Source of the DNA: Rhizobium sp. G21
GTDB lineage: Bacteria; Pseudomonadota; Alphaproteobacteria; Rhizobiales; Rhizobiaceae
Length of the DNA: 64,000 nt
Direction of reading: 5' to 3'
NCBI RefSeq assembly: GCF_014158035.1
Contig: NZ_JACFXW010000001.1
Span: forward strand, 4,008,001 to 4,072,000
Made by a program: the position numbers and the translations under genes. The stretch's first letter is position 1. The number at the start of each line of letters is the position of its first letter. The notes below the pieces were generated by a model that saw only the letters and a list, made by a program, of their open reading frames with translations, searched no databases and had not been told where the DNA came from. Shown piece after piece: positions 27,009 to 37,644 of this stretch.

Positions 27009-27302
27009 TTATTCGCCGACAACACTTTTCAGCGCGGTCATCAATCCGACTTCGGGGTTTGCGGCGCAAGCCTCCGAGAGCTTGCCTGCGACCGCCGTAA
27101 TCGCGTCGAAGTCGACACGTGTGTCCTCGGCTTTGCCGCCGTAATAGCCGTGCATCCAGAACATGACCAAGCCTGCCTCGTCTTCCGACCAGTTGGCGGT
27201 GTCGGAGCATTTCAGGGTCGACATGTCCAGCACTTCGGCATGCGACTGGGTGGAAACAGCCATCAAGATGCCGAAACCGAGCGTGGCGATTGCTTTTCTC
27301 AT
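27009..27302 (-). CDS. hdeA: HdeA/HdeB-like periplasmic acid-stress chaperone
   Basis: Ninety-seven residues. The signal peptide is residues 1-22. The mature part begins EVLDMSTLKCSD and carries the two family cysteines Cys32 and Cys79, which form a disulfide in HdeA. The segments MFWMHGYYGGKAEDT and CAANPEVGLMTAL are typical. HdeA-type proteins bind unfolded periplasmic proteins at low pH. GAGGGG precedes the start codon. The VHL-beta-domain gene is next in the same direction, so the two are probably one transcript. Confidence 0.88.
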   Translation of the reverse strand: MRKAIATLGFGILMAVSTQSHAEVLDMSTLKCSDTANWSEDEAGLVMFWMHGYYGGKAEDTRVDFDAITAVAGKLSEACAANPEVGLMTALKSVVGE

Positions 27303-27849
27303 CGTATATCCCCTCTATTGGCGTGAGACGATAGATTTGTTTTTCAATTTTCGTCAACATCTTATACGGCGATGAAACATAAAATCGAAATCGGCCGTCG
27401 TCTTCACTGCGCCGGAAATACTTCAATTCAAATATTTATTTTATTATAAATTATCCGTCGCGGCTTTTTTCGGAGTTTCGCGATGTGTGGATAATGTCTA
27501 AAGGCCCATTATTGTCGCGCGATTGGAATTGACGATATTTCATGCGCATACTTGGTCGGGTGACTTCGGAGCGGCGGTTATGTCCTTGGAGCCTCGCCCG
27601 GTTTCCGGGGCATTCTCAGCATGCGTGGCGGCGTAATGCATGGCGGACCTCATCGACGTCCTGGGGAGGAGAGTGTGCACAGGTTTGGTCGATCGAAATA
27701 AAATCTGAAATCGACGGAAGGTCATGTGCGGCCGCTCTGGAACTCGTCGAGCGCCGGCGGCGCCTGCACTTGACGCCAAGCGATTTCACAACGATAGGGT
27801 CACCTCGATCGAGCGCGCCGTGCGCGCCACCCGGAACAGGAGACCACCC
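27303..27849. other. 547-base gap upstream of hdeA: no convincing gene
   Basis: Open frames here are short or antisense and have no family features. The section about 27415-27465 is strikingly A+T-rich (TATTTATTTTATTATAAATT) and would serve as a promoter or protein-binding region for the divergent hdeA. No tRNA, repeat or terminator was recognised. Confidence 0.4.
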
Positions 27850-28080
27850 ATGAGCAACCAGACCGTCGAAGCCGCCATCGACAGCATCTACGACTCGCTG
27901 CGCGCCGACAACGAAGATCTCGACCTGCGCATCGCCGCGCTGAAGACTGCGCTCACGGAGGCCGGCCTCAAGGAAGCCGTCTTCGATCCGTCCAAGCTCG
28001 TGCAGAACAATCGCTCCGGCCGCAAGCTGATGCAGGCCTATTTCCGCCAGCGCGGCGTGACGGTGAAGTTTTCGGCGTGA
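27850..28080 (+). CDS. Small conserved protein of unknown function
   Basis: Seventy-six residues: an acidic helical first half (AAIDSIYDSLRADNEDLDLRIAALKTALTEAG) and a basic end (QNNRSGRKLMQAYFRQRGVTVKFSA). The ATG is preceded by AGGAGACC. The sequence has the look of a conserved rhizobial small protein, and the basic C-terminus might bind nucleic acid, which is only a guess. It stands immediately before the A+T-rich orphan gene. Confidence 0.6.
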   Translation: MSNQTVEAAIDSIYDSLRADNEDLDLRIAALKTALTEAGLKEAVFDPSKLVQNNRSGRKLMQAYFRQRGVTVKFSA

Positions 28081-28136
28081 CAATATAATGTGGAAACCAG
28101 CGTGGTTGTAAACATTGCGTGCGCATGTCGATCTCG

Positions 28137-29006
28137 TTAGAAAACATCTGTTATAAGATAGCTTTTCAATCTGCCGTTTTTGCTTTCAAACGTAAGTGCG
28201 GAAAATGTTATTTCGGCACTTACGTCAAACCTGTCTACTGCATTTGAGGACAAGCTTCGCACGATTTTGGAAATATTTTTCGGTGTTTTAGCGTTTTCTG
28301 CGAGTTTGAACGGTATAGGCCTTCCTTCTTCTTCGATATATATGCGACCGTTATACGTGTTTGAGTTGTAACTTGAGACCTTTCCGACAAGAACAATGGC
28401 GATGTCTGACAAACGTGTTACATTTACATACTCAAATGTTTCCAGTGTGAGTGTGGGCCCTGTTTTAATCTTTATAAGCGACTCACTGCTTTGTCCGATC
28501 TCAGCAGTTTCAGCTGAATGCGACTGGCTAATCGGCCGATGAAGCTCCTTTATCGAGTTTTCTGTCTTCTCAATCAGAGATTCAATTTTGCCTTCATCAA
28601 ATTCTTTGGGAACTGCGTCACTGATGCGGCGCGCTTCCTCTAGTTGCTCTCCTAATGTTTTATCAAAGTCTACGTGAAACCCTAGGGTTCTGTGTAGTAT
28701 GTAGTCATATGTCGATGTAAAAATATGTCCTAACACAGAGTCGCGAGAAGCTACCCCGCCGCTCAGTAAAAGTGAGCCTGTAACTACCGCAACTGTTTTC
28801 CAGCTTCCCTGTTCTGGCGGATAGCAAAGAATTTTTGCTCCTTTTAGCGCGGGAGCTTGTGTAATAATCTCACCATTAATCACTAGGTGAGCAGTAAGCG
28901 CTAACGTACGCTGAAAAGCGGAAAATGCAGCAGCGGCATCATAAAAATCAAGTAAATGATTGTCTGCAGATGAGCCTTCGAATGAAAGTGTAAATTCCAG
29001 TGCCAT
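28137..29006 (-). CDS. Orphan protein in an A+T-rich island, function unknown
   Basis: A 289-residue protein. The N-terminal ~100 residues (LSFEGSSADNHLLDFYDAAAAFSAFQRTLALTAHLVINGEIITQAPALKGAKI) look like a folded domain. The middle is helical and acidic, and the C-terminal half is beta-rich (RIYIEEEGRPIPFKLAE). One hydrophobic segment lies near VAVVTGSLLLSGGVA. The start was placed at MALEFTLSF, behind GGAG at an 8-base distance. Base composition differs sharply from its surroundings: line 28681-28740 has 23 G/C in 60, against 37 in 60 at 29101-29160, a sign of transfer. No known family could be assigned with confidence; a defence role is possible but unproven. Confidence 0.7.
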   Translation of the reverse strand: MALEFTLSFEGSSADNHLLDFYDAAAAFSAFQRTLALTAHLVINGEIITQAPALKGAKILCYPPEQGSWKTVAVVTGSLLLSGGVASRDSVLGHIFTSTYDYILHRTLGFHVDFDKTLGEQLEEARRISDAVPKEFDEGKIESLIEKTENSIKELHRPISQSHSAETAEIGQSSESLIKIKTGPTLTLETFEYVNVTRLSDIAIVLVGKVSSYNSNTYNGRIYIEEEGRPIPFKLAENAKTPKNISKIVRSLSSNAVDRFDVSAEITFSALTFESKNGRLKSYLITDVF

Positions 29007-29063
29007 TGCCAATACTCCATGGAGTTGCAATCTGTACTGGAATCAATTCGCTATAACAAGATC

Positions 29064-31737
29064 TCACGCCCTCTCCACAAACCCGTCCAGCACCCGCTTC
29101 TGCCCAGCCCGGTCGAAATCGATGGTCAGCTTGTTGCCTTCGATCGCCGCGACATTGCCGTTGCCGAATTTGATGTGGAAGACGCGGTCGCCGATCGAGA
29201 ATTTCGAGGGTTCGTCGATCTTGGATTTGGCGATCAGCTCGCCCTGGATGACGCGGCCGGTGGGACCGGCTTCGCCGTAGCCGACGCGTTCTACTGACAC
29301 GCCTGACCTGTTGCCCCAATTGCTGCGGGTCGCCTCGGTCTTGTTGGCCTGGGCGCGCTGCCAGCCGGGCGAGGAATAGGACGAGGCGAACGGCTCCTGC
29401 TTGTCGAAGCGCGACTGGCCGTAAGGGTTGCCCCGGCCATAGCCGCCATAGCTCTGCTCGGCTTCGGCCACTTCGACATGGTCGGGCGGCAGTTCATCCA
29501 GAAAGCGCGAGGGGATGGTCGATTGCCACAGGCCGTGAATGCGGCGGTTGGAGACGAACCAGATATGCAGCCGCTTCTTGGCGCGGGTGAGGCCGACATA
29601 AGCCAGCCGGCGCTCTTCCTCCAGGCCGTTGCGGCCGCCTTCGTCGAGCGCGCGCTGATGCGGAAACAGGCCTTCCTCCCAGCCGGGCAGGAAAACGGTG
29701 TCGAATTCCAGTCCCTTGGCGGAATGCAGCGTCATGATCGAGACGGCGTCCATCTCCTCGTTCTGCTCGGCGTCCATGACCAGCGACACATGTTCGAGGA
29801 AGCCGCGCATGCTCTCGAAGGAATCCATCGAGCGGATGAGTTCCTTCAGGTTTTCGAGACGACCCGGCGCTTCGGCCGTCTTGTCGTTCTTCCACATGTC
29901 GGTATAGCCGCTCTCTTCGAGGATCTGCTCGGCGAGTTCGGTGTGCGGCATGGTTTCGAGCAGTTTCTGCCAGCGCTGGAAATTGGCCACGACATCGAAC
30001 AGCGCCTTGCGCGCCTTGGGCTTCAGTTCCTCGGTCTCGACGATGTCGGCGGCGGCGGCCAGCATGGGAATGTTGCGGGCGCGGGCATAGTCGTGCAGAT
30101 TGCGCACGGTGGTGTCACCCAGGCCGCGTTTCGGCGTATTGACGATACGCTCGAAAGCGAGGTCGTCGGCGGGTTGGCAGACCAGCCTGAAATAGGCCAT
30201 GGCGTCGCGGATTTCGAGGCGCTCATAAAAGCGCGGGCCGCCGATGACGCGGTAGTTCAACCCCAATGTCACAAAACGATCTTCGAATTCGCGCATCTGG
30301 AAGGAGGCGCGCACGAGGATGGCCATGTTGTTGAGCAGATGCTTTGTCCCGTCGGCGCCGTCGCCACGCTGCAGGCGCTCGATCTCCTCGCCGACCTGCC
30401 GGGCTTCTTCTTCCGAATCCCAGGCGGCGTGGACCTGCACCTTCTCGTCGTCGGGATCGTGGCGTTCGGTGAACAGCGTCTTGCCGAGCCGGCCTTCGTT
30501 GTGGGCGATCAGAAAGCCCGACGCGCCGAGAATATGGGCGGTGGAGCGATAGTTGCGCTCGAGCCGGATGACGGCTGCGCCCGGGAAATCCTTCTCGAAA
30601 CGCAGGATATTGTCGACATCGGCGCCGCGCCAGCCATAGATCGCCTGGTCGTCGTCGCCGACGCAGCAGATATTGACCGAGGCGTGTGATGAAGACCCCT
30701 CCCCAACCCTCCCCACAGGGGGAGGGAGTCTGGCTGCGGCGCGTCGCCGGGAAAATCGTCGCCATCCACGAAATCCGTGTCCGAGGTTGCGCCGATACGG
30801 TCGCCACGGGCTCCAAGCCCCGCCCCCTTGTGGGGAGGGGTTGGGGAGGGGCTCTTTCTCCCTGGCCGCTGCGCCAGCAGCCGCAGCCACATATATTGCG
30901 CCGAATTGGTGTCCTGATATTCGTCGACGAGGATATAGCGGAAGCGGCTTTGGTAATCGGCGAGAATGTCGGGATTGGTCTTCAGGATGCGGATCGGGTG
31001 CATCAGCAGATCGCCGAAATCGCAGGCGTTCAGGCTGATCAGCCGGTTCTGATAGGCGGTGTAGAGCGCGCGGCCCTTGCCATTGGCGAAGGCGCGGGAA
31101 TCCCCTTCGGGAATCTGGCTGGGGTCGAGACCCTTGTTCTTCCAGCCGTCGATCATCAGCGCGAATTGCCGCGCCGGCCAGCGCTTGTCGTCCAGACCCT
31201 CGGCCTGGATCAGCTGCTTGACCAGCCTAAGCACGTCGTCCTGGTCGAGAATGGTGAAGTCCGAGCGCAGCGACACGAGTTCGGCGTGGCGGCGCAGGAA
31301 TTTCACGCCGATCGAGTGGAAGGTGCCGAGCCAGGGCATGCCCTCGACGACCTCGCCGGCGAGATGGGTGATGCGCTCGCGCATTTCCCGCGCCGCCTTG
31401 TTGGTGAAGGTCACCGCGAGGATCTGGCTGGGATAGGCCCGCCCGGTGGCGAGGATATGGGCGATGCGGGTGGTGAGCACCCGGGTCTTGCCGGTGCCGC
31501 GCCGGCCAGCACCAGAACCGGGCCGTCCAGCGTTTCCACAGCGCGCAATTGTTCGGGGTTCAGCCCTTCGAGATAGGACGGACGCGCCACCGCGCCATTG
31601 CGGGCGGCGAGCGCCCGGGCGGCGATGCCGCTGCCGCCGGCGCGTTCCGGCGCGGGCTCGCGATTGGTCCTAGGGCGCGCGGGCTGGGAGTCCGGCTCCT
31701 CGTCAAAGAAGGGAATGTCGTCGAAACCACTGGTCAT
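29064..31737 (-). pseudogene. uvrD: UvrD/PcrA family DNA helicase with an internal palindromic insertion; two frameshifts
   Basis: A superfamily-1A 3'-5' helicase of DNA repair. It opens with PSYLEGLNPEQLRAVETLDGPVLVLAGA; the frame breaks in the Walker A motif, where one missing base at about 31496-31498 would restore GAGTGKT. It continues in a second frame through LAVTFTNKAAREM and VDEYQDTNSAQYMWLRLLAQR. A 156-base repeat element then separates this from VNICCVGDDDQAIYGWRGADVDN in the third frame. With one base added to the element, the whole reads through as ~891 residues, about 52 of them from the element. The C-terminal half (MTLHSAKGLEFDTVFLPGWEEG, YVGLTRAK) is normal. The frameshifts are probably sequence errors. 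Confidence 0.88.
30696..30851. repeat. Palindromic insertion element inside uvrD
   Basis: The ends are long inverted repeats of the form CCCCTCCCCAACCC(C)TCCCCACA plus a G-rich arm (left 30696-30728, right 30818-30851), each with its own internal palindrome. The 89-base core has no recognised gene. Elements with such CCCCTCCCC...GGGGAGGGG arms are dispersed repeats in many Hyphomicrobiales genomes. The left arm has CCCT where the right arm has CCCCT, and that single missing base is the reason uvrD falls out of frame. Confidence 0.8.
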
Positions 31738-31791
31738 GCCGCCTAATGTAGTGATTCGGCTGCTGATGGCCAGAAGCAGTTTCCGCTTTGT

Positions 31792-32841
31792 TCATGTGGA
31801 AAGGGCGGGGGTCGGCTGAATTTCCGCGATCAACGCGTCGATTTCCCTGGTCCAGTCTGCCGAGAGCGTCCGCTTCTCGCCATCGTCGAGCCAGCTGCAA
31901 TCGATGCCGTCGAGGATGGAACGGCGGAGCATGTCAGGTGAAAAGCCGAGCAAATCATGCGCCTTGCGGTATTCCTCGCCGAGATCGGTGGAAAACATCG
32001 GCGGGTCATCGGAATTGATCGTCAGCTTCAGGCCGAAATCCGCCATCCGGCGGATGGGGTGCTCGGCGTCGAGGCTCTTCCAGGGCGAGGTGACTGCCGC
32101 GGTCGACGGGCAGCAGGTGAAGAGAATGCCGTCGTCGCGGCAGCGCCGCATCAGCGCCTCATCCGTGACCACGTGATAGCCGTGGTCGATGCGGGCGACG
32201 CCGAGCGCATCGATGGAGCCGGCGATATGGGCGGCGGGGCCGCTTTCGCCGGCATGGGCCGTGACTTTGAGACCCGCCTTGCGAGCGCGGGCGAAGAGAG
32301 CGGCATAGGGCTCCGGCGGGAAGGGCGCTTCGAGGAAATCGAGACCGATGCCGATCAGCCGCTCTTCCTTACGCGCCAGGATCATGTCGAGCAGGTCCTC
32401 GCCGGCTTCGGGCCCGAGTTCGCGGTTGACGCCGGGGATGATGCGGCTTTCGAGACCGAAATCGACCTTGGCGTCATCCATGCCGGTCGTGATCCCGTCG
32501 ATCATCGTGTCGAAAGTGACGCCATGGACGAAATGCACCTGCGGCGAGAAGAAGAATTCGACATAGCGGGCATTGTTGGCCGCACAGCTCTCCAGCATCT
32601 CATAGGTGATGCGCCGGTAATCGTCCGCCCCGATCACGCTGTCGGAAACGGCGGTGTAGATGGCGAGGAACTCCTTGAGGTCCCGATAATGATAGAGGTC
32701 CTCCACCCTGTCATGCGGCGGCAATATCACATTGTTTTGATGCGCAAGGTCCGCCGCCGTGCCGGGCCGGATCGAACCTTCGAGATGAAGATGCATTTCC
32801 ATCTTCGGCAGGCGGTGAAGAAATTCATACATTGTCAACAT
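31792..32841 (-). CDS. add: Adenosine deaminase family
   Basis: About 349 residues of a metal-dependent deaminase converting adenosine (or adenine) to inosine (hypoxanthine). Zinc ligands and catalytic residues are in MEMHLHLEGS near the N-terminus, HAGES, HGYHVV and NSDDPPMFSTDLGEEY. The substrate, nucleoside or free base, cannot be fixed by eye. Start is uncertain: no good ribosome-binding site precedes the ATG at 32841, and a TTG at 32910 would add 23 residues. It stands just upstream of uvrD in the same direction. Confidence 0.9.
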   Translation of the reverse strand: MLTMYEFLHRLPKMEMHLHLEGSIRPGTAADLAHQNNVILPPHDRVEDLYHYRDLKEFLAIYTAVSDSVIGADDYRRITYEMLESCAANNARYVEFFFSPQVHFVHGVTFDTMIDGITTGMDDAKVDFGLESRIIPGVNRELGPEAGEDLLDMILARKEERLIGIGLDFLEAPFPPEPYAALFARARKAGLKVTAHAGESGPAAHIAGSIDALGVARIDHGYHVVTDEALMRRCRDDGILFTCCPSTAAVTSPWKSLDAEHPIRRMADFGLKLTINSDDPPMFSTDLGEEYRKAHDLLGFSPDMLRRSILDGIDCSWLDDGEKRTLSADWTREIDALIAEIQPTPALST

Positions 32842-33046
32842 CAGGTTTTGCTCGAAAAGTGGGCGTTCTGTCGCCTTGCCTAAAAAATCCCCGATGGTGT
32901 CCTTTGTCAAGTCGAGCCGATCTCGATCATTACATTTCAGTCATCTGGCGTGCATGATCTTGTGGCAAAGGACCGAAACGCGGATAAGCAGATCCGCGGC
33001 GTTGCGAAAATCGTAAAGACCTCACGGCGCAAGACTGGAGACATGA

Positions 33047-34222
33047 ATGCGGTATCTCGTCCAGATCCTCACCGGCCTCGTCTTTTTCGTGGTGGGCGCA
33101 CTGATCCTGATGCATTTCATGCCGGGATCGGCCTCCCTGGCGCGCTCCATCGGCGTGCCCGAGTCCGTCATCGAACTGGTGGCCCGCGAGGAGCCCGACG
33201 CGCAGCCGGCGCAGAGCAACAGCCGCCGCCGCAATCAGGGACCACTGGTCGTGGTTGTGGAACCGGCCGGCGAAGGCCGCGTCAATGATCGCCTGAGCGC
33301 GCTCGGCGACGGCGACGCCATCCGCTCGGTGGCGGTGACGCCCTTCGTCTCCGGCCAGATCGCCGAGGTGATGGTGAATGCCGGCGATCGGGTGAAGCAG
33401 GGTCAGGTCGTCGCGCGCCTCGACGACGAGGTCGAGAAAATCGCCCTCGACCGCGCCAAGGTCGACCTCAAGAGCGCCGAGACGACGCTGACCCGCAATC
33501 GCGACCTCAAGAAGATCGTCTCGGGGGCCGATCTGCAAATCGCCGAAACGGCGGTCGACACCGCCCGCCTCGCCGTTGCCGGGGCCCAGGTCAATCTCGA
33601 ACGCCGGCTGATCCGCTCGCCGATCGACGGCGTCGCCGGCATCGTCAACATTACCCAAGGCGACTATGTCACCTCCGCGACCCAGATCGTCACCGTCGAC
33701 GACCGCTCGCGGCTGCTGGTCGACTTCTGGGCGCCCGAACGGTTTGCCGGCCTGGTCGAGGAGGGGCAGGAGGTGTCGGCGCAGCCGATCTCCCGGCCCG
33801 GCAAGAGCTATACCGGCAAGATCGCGGCGATCGACAACCGGATCGATCCCGCCAGCCGCACCATTCATTTGCGCGCCGAAATCGCCAATGACGGCGACGA
33901 GCTGCGCGCCGGCCAGTCCTTCGACGTGACGCTGGCTCTGGGCGGCGATCGTTGGCCGAGCGTCAATCCCTTGTCGGTTCAATGGGATAGCCAGGGTTCG
34001 TTCGTGTGGCGGGTCAAGGACGGCAAGGTCGAGCGCGTTGCGGCGGCGGTGATCGAACGCAATCCCGACCGGGTTCTGGTCGACGCCAAACTGGCGGCTG
34101 GCGACATGATCGTCACCGAAGGTCTGCAGCGGCTGCGCAACGGCGCCGAGGTGCAGATTTACGGCGAGAAGAAGCCCGACGCCGACAAGGTGGCCGATGC
34201 AGCGCCTGCGGTGAAACCATGA
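33047..34222 (+). CDS. RND efflux periplasmic adaptor (membrane fusion protein)
   Basis: A 391-residue MFP/HlyD-family adaptor. An N-terminal membrane anchor (residues 4-24) is followed by a barrel-sandwich (lipoyl) half RSVAVTPFVSGQIAEVMVNAGDRVKQGQVVARLDD. A short helical hairpin comes next, then the second lipoyl half RRLIRSPIDGVAGIVNITQGDYVTSATQIVTVDD, then the beta-barrel domain. It links the inner-membrane pump encoded by the next gene to an outer-membrane channel. Its stop codon overlaps the pump's ATG by four bases, so they are co-translated. No outer-membrane TolC-type gene is adjacent. Confidence 0.92.
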   Translation: MRYLVQILTGLVFFVVGALILMHFMPGSASLARSIGVPESVIELVAREEPDAQPAQSNSRRRNQGPLVVVVEPAGEGRVNDRLSALGDGDAIRSVAVTPFVSGQIAEVMVNAGDRVKQGQVVARLDDEVEKIALDRAKVDLKSAETTLTRNRDLKKIVSGADLQIAETAVDTARLAVAGAQVNLERRLIRSPIDGVAGIVNITQGDYVTSATQIVTVDDRSRLLVDFWAPERFAGLVEEGQEVSAQPISRPGKSYTGKIAAIDNRIDPASRTIHLRAEIANDGDELRAGQSFDVTLALGGDRWPSVNPLSVQWDSQGSFVWRVKDGKVERVAAAVIERNPDRVLVDAKLAAGDMIVTEGLQRLRNGAEVQIYGEKKPDADKVADAAPAVKP

Positions 34223-37200
34223 GCGGCGCCGCGCTGAAACAGGCCTTCTCGGCCTCGCTTTTCGTGCGACGACCCATTCTCGCGCTGGTCGTCAACGCGT
34301 TGATCGTGGTGGCGGGTCTCGCGGCGTTGAGCGGCGTCGAAGTGCGCGAACTGCCTTCGGTCGACCAACCCGTGATCACCGTACGCACCGAACTCGACGG
34401 CGCGTCTCCCGAGACCATCGACCGCGAAGTGACAGACGTCATCGAAGGCGCGGTCGCGCGCGTGACCGGCCTCAAATCGGTGTCCTCGACATCGGCCTTT
34501 GGCTCCAGCCGCGTGACGCTCGAATTCACGGACACCACCGATCTAGCCGCCGCCGCCGCCGATGTGCGCGACGCGCTCGGCCGCGTCAACGACACGCTTC
34601 CGGAAGACGTGACGGCTCCGCGCATCATCAAGGCCGATGCCGATTCCCAGCCGGTCATGCGGCTGGCGGTCACCTCGACCACCATGCGGCCGGAGGACCT
34701 GACCGTCTATATCGAGGACAAGATCGAGCCGCGCCTCGCCACCGTCGAGGGCGTGGCCGATCTGCAATATTACGGCGAGCGGGAAAAGGCGTTCCGGATC
34801 GACATCGACCAGGCCAAGCTCGCCAGCCGCGGCCTGACCATCGCCGATATCCGAACCGCGCTGTCGACCGCCGCACTCGACGTGCCGGCGGGCTCGATCG
34901 AAAGCGCGCAGACCGACATCGTCGTGCGCGCCACCTCCGACATCACCACGCCCGAGGCGTTCGAACGGCTGATCATTTCGGGCCGTGTGCGGCTCGGCGA
35001 CGTGGCCGATGTTTCTCTCGGGGCGGAAGAGGGCACATCCTCGCTGCGCTCCAACGGCGCGCCCGGCGTCGGCCTCGGCATCGTGCGGCAGGCGCAATCC
35101 AATACGCTGGACATCTCCCAGGGCATCCGCTCCGCCGTCGCCGAGATTTCCAAGTCCCTGCCCGAGGGCATGACCATCCGCGTCACCTCCGACGACGCCA
35201 ACTTCATCCGCGGCGCGATCCACGAAGTGGTGGTGTCGCTGGTGCTGGCCGTGGTCATCGTCGTGGCCGTCATCTATCTTTTCCTGCGCAGCCTGTCGGC
35301 GACGCTGATCCCGACCATCACCATGCCGGTGGCGTTGATCGGCACGCTGGCCGCGCTCTATCTCGCCGGCTTCTCCATCAATATCCTGACGCTGCTCGCC
35401 ATCGTGCTCGCCACCGGCATGGTGGTCGACGACGCGATCGTGGTGCTCGAAAACATCGTCCGTTTCCGCTCACAGGGCATGGGGCCGCGCGCGCGGCCGT
35501 GCTCGGCACGCAGCAGGTGTTCTTCGCCGTTGTGGCGACCACCATCACACTCGCCGCCGTCTTCGTGCCGCTCGCCTTCCTGCCCGGCCAGGCCGGCGGA
35601 CTGTTCCGCGAATTCGGCTTCGCGCTGGCGATTGCGGTGATGCTGTCGGGCGTGGTGGCGCTGACGCTCTGCCCCATGCTGGCCTCGCGTTTCGTCGGCC
35701 CTCAGGACGCGGAGCATGACGCCGGCGGGCTGCTCGGCGCCTTCGGTCGCGGCTTCGCCTATCTCTACGAGAAATCGCTGGGCGTGATGCTGGCCGCTCC
35801 GGGACCCGTGATCGCGCTGTCGCTGCTGTTCTCCTTCGCCGCCGCCGTCACCTTCTTCGCGCTGCCGCAGGAACTGACGCCGCGCGAGGACCGCGCCACG
35901 GTGCTGGTGCGGGCGCAGACCCCGCAGGGATCCAGCCTCGCCTATACCGAGGAGCAGTTGCGCCGCGTGCAAGCGGAGCTGCAGCCGCTGGTGGATCCGG
36001 CGAAGTGGTCAACATGTTCGTGATTTCGGGGCAGGGCGGCAATTCCAATTCCGGCTTCATGGTGCTGACGCTGGCGCCCTGGGAGAAGCGGGTGCGCAAC
36101 CAGGCGGAGATTTCCGACGACGTCCGCGCCGCGCTGCGCGTCGCGCCGGCGCTGCAGGCCAACATCATCCAGCCCAACAGTCTCGGTATTCGCGGCGCGG
36201 GCGGCGGCCTCAACTTCGCGCTCACCGGCAACAATTATCAGGCGCTTTACGCCTCGGCCGCCAAGATGATCGATGCGCTCAACGCCACGGGCCGCTTCGA
36301 ACTGGTGCGTCTGGACGCCGACCCAACCCAGGCTCAGATCTCGGTCAATATCGACCGCGAACGCGCCGCCGATATCGGCGTCGACATCAGCGGACTGGCC
36401 TCGGCGTTGCAGGCTCTGCTGAGCGGCTCCAGCATCGGCGACGTCTTCCTCGAAGGACGACGCATCGGCCTGTTCCTGACATCGTCGAGCAATCCGATCA
36501 ATGATCCGCAGGATCTCGAAAACATCTTCCTGAAGACGGCGGACGGCAAATTCGTGCCGCTGTCCACCGTGGCGTCGCTGACGGAACGCTCGATCCCGCC
36601 GCAGCTGGCCCGTGAAAACCAGACCCGTTCGGTGAGCATCACCGCGAGCCCCAAAGGCGATCTCGGTCTCGGCGACGCGCTGGCGCTGGCCGAGACCATC
36701 GCCGCGCAGACGCTGCCGGATGGCGTGGCGCTTCTGCCGCTGTCCGAGGCGGCGACGCTCGGGGACAATTCCTCCGGCATGGCGCTTGTGTTCGGCTTTG
36801 CGCTGGTGATCATCTTCTTGGTGCTGGCGGCGCAGTTCGAAAGCTTCCTGTCGGCACTGATCATCATGGCGACCGTGCCGCTGGGACTGGCCTGCGCGGT
36901 GTTCGCCATGGCGATCACCGGCCAGAGCATCAATATCTACAGCCAGATCGGGCTGGTGCTGCTGGTCGGCATCATGGCCAAGAACGGCATCCTGATCGTC
37001 GAATTCGCCAACCAGCTGCGCGACGAGGGGCAATCGGTCGGCGACGCCATCCGCAATGCCTGCCGTATTCGCCTGAGGCCGGTGATGATGACGATGATCG
37101 CCACCGTGCTCGGCGGCGTGCCGCTGACGCTCGCCGTCGGCGCGGGCGCGGAAGCTCGCGTGGCGCTGGGATGGGTCATCGTCGGCGGCCTCGGCCTCGC

Positions 37201-37354
37201 CACGGTGGTGACGCTCTACATCACCCCGGTCGCCTATCTCCTGATCGCCGGCCTCACCAAGCCGCACGCGCATGAGGAGGAACGCCTGGCGCGCGAAATG
37301 AGCGAGGCGGAAGCCCGCGAACTCGACGACGAGATGCCGCTTGCGGCCGAGTGA
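34219..37354 (+). pseudogene. RND (HAE1/AcrB-type) efflux permease, two frameshifts
   Basis: A proton-driven drug/solvent exporter. Characteristic stretches: VRRPILALVVNALIVVAGLAAL (TM1), GMVVDDAIVVLENIVR with the proton-relay Asp pair in TM4, and GIMAKNGILIVEFANQLRDEG. The frame breaks at about 35485-35497 (CGCGCG repeat, one base missing; GPRAAAVLGTQQVFF restored) and at 35999-36000 (one G missing; DPGEVVNMFVISGQGG restored). Corrected length is 1045 residues, normal for the family. It is translationally coupled to the adaptor. The clean restoration at both sites suggests sequence errors rather than decay. Confidence 0.9.
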
Positions 37355-37366
37355 CCGGAGGCGAAG

Positions 37367-37600
37367 ATGATCCGCAAATGTTCGGTGACGCTGAACGGCC
37401 ACCGCACGTCCTTTTCGCTCGAAGAGGAGTTTCATGCAGAATTGCGCGGCATCGCGCTCGCAAGGGGCCTGTCGCTGGCGGGCTTGATCGCCGAAGTCGA
37501 CGAAGGCCGCGAGGAGGGCGACAATCTCTCCTCGGCGCTCAGGGTCTACGTGCTCAAGGCGGTGAAGGCGCGACCGCTGGGCGACGGGAAAGACGGCTGA
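37367..37600 (+). CDS. Ribbon-helix-helix domain protein
   Basis: Seventy-seven residues. MIRKCSVTLNGHRTSFSLEEEFHAELRGIALARGLSLAGLIAEVDEGR resembles the RHH_4-type ribbon-helix-helix domain common in alphaproteobacteria. It follows the RND pump after 12 bases in the same direction and may regulate it, but no operator could be linked. Convergent with the AsmA gene. Confidence 0.75.
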   Translation: MIRKCSVTLNGHRTSFSLEEEFHAELRGIALARGLSLAGLIAEVDEGREEGDNLSSALRVYVLKAVKARPLGDGKDG

Positions 37601-37644
37601 GGCCCGTTCGGAGGGGGCGGCATTCCCGTCATTCACGAACGGCG

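Noticed and set aside
27542-27853. A 103-residue frame upstream of the 76-residue gene
   Set aside because: No ribosome-binding site, unusual composition and overlap with the start of a better gene; treated as intergenic.
30509-30890. The frames across the uvrD insertion as separate genes
   Set aside because: Each carries helicase motifs on one side and element-derived sequence on the other; they are parts of one helicase gene.
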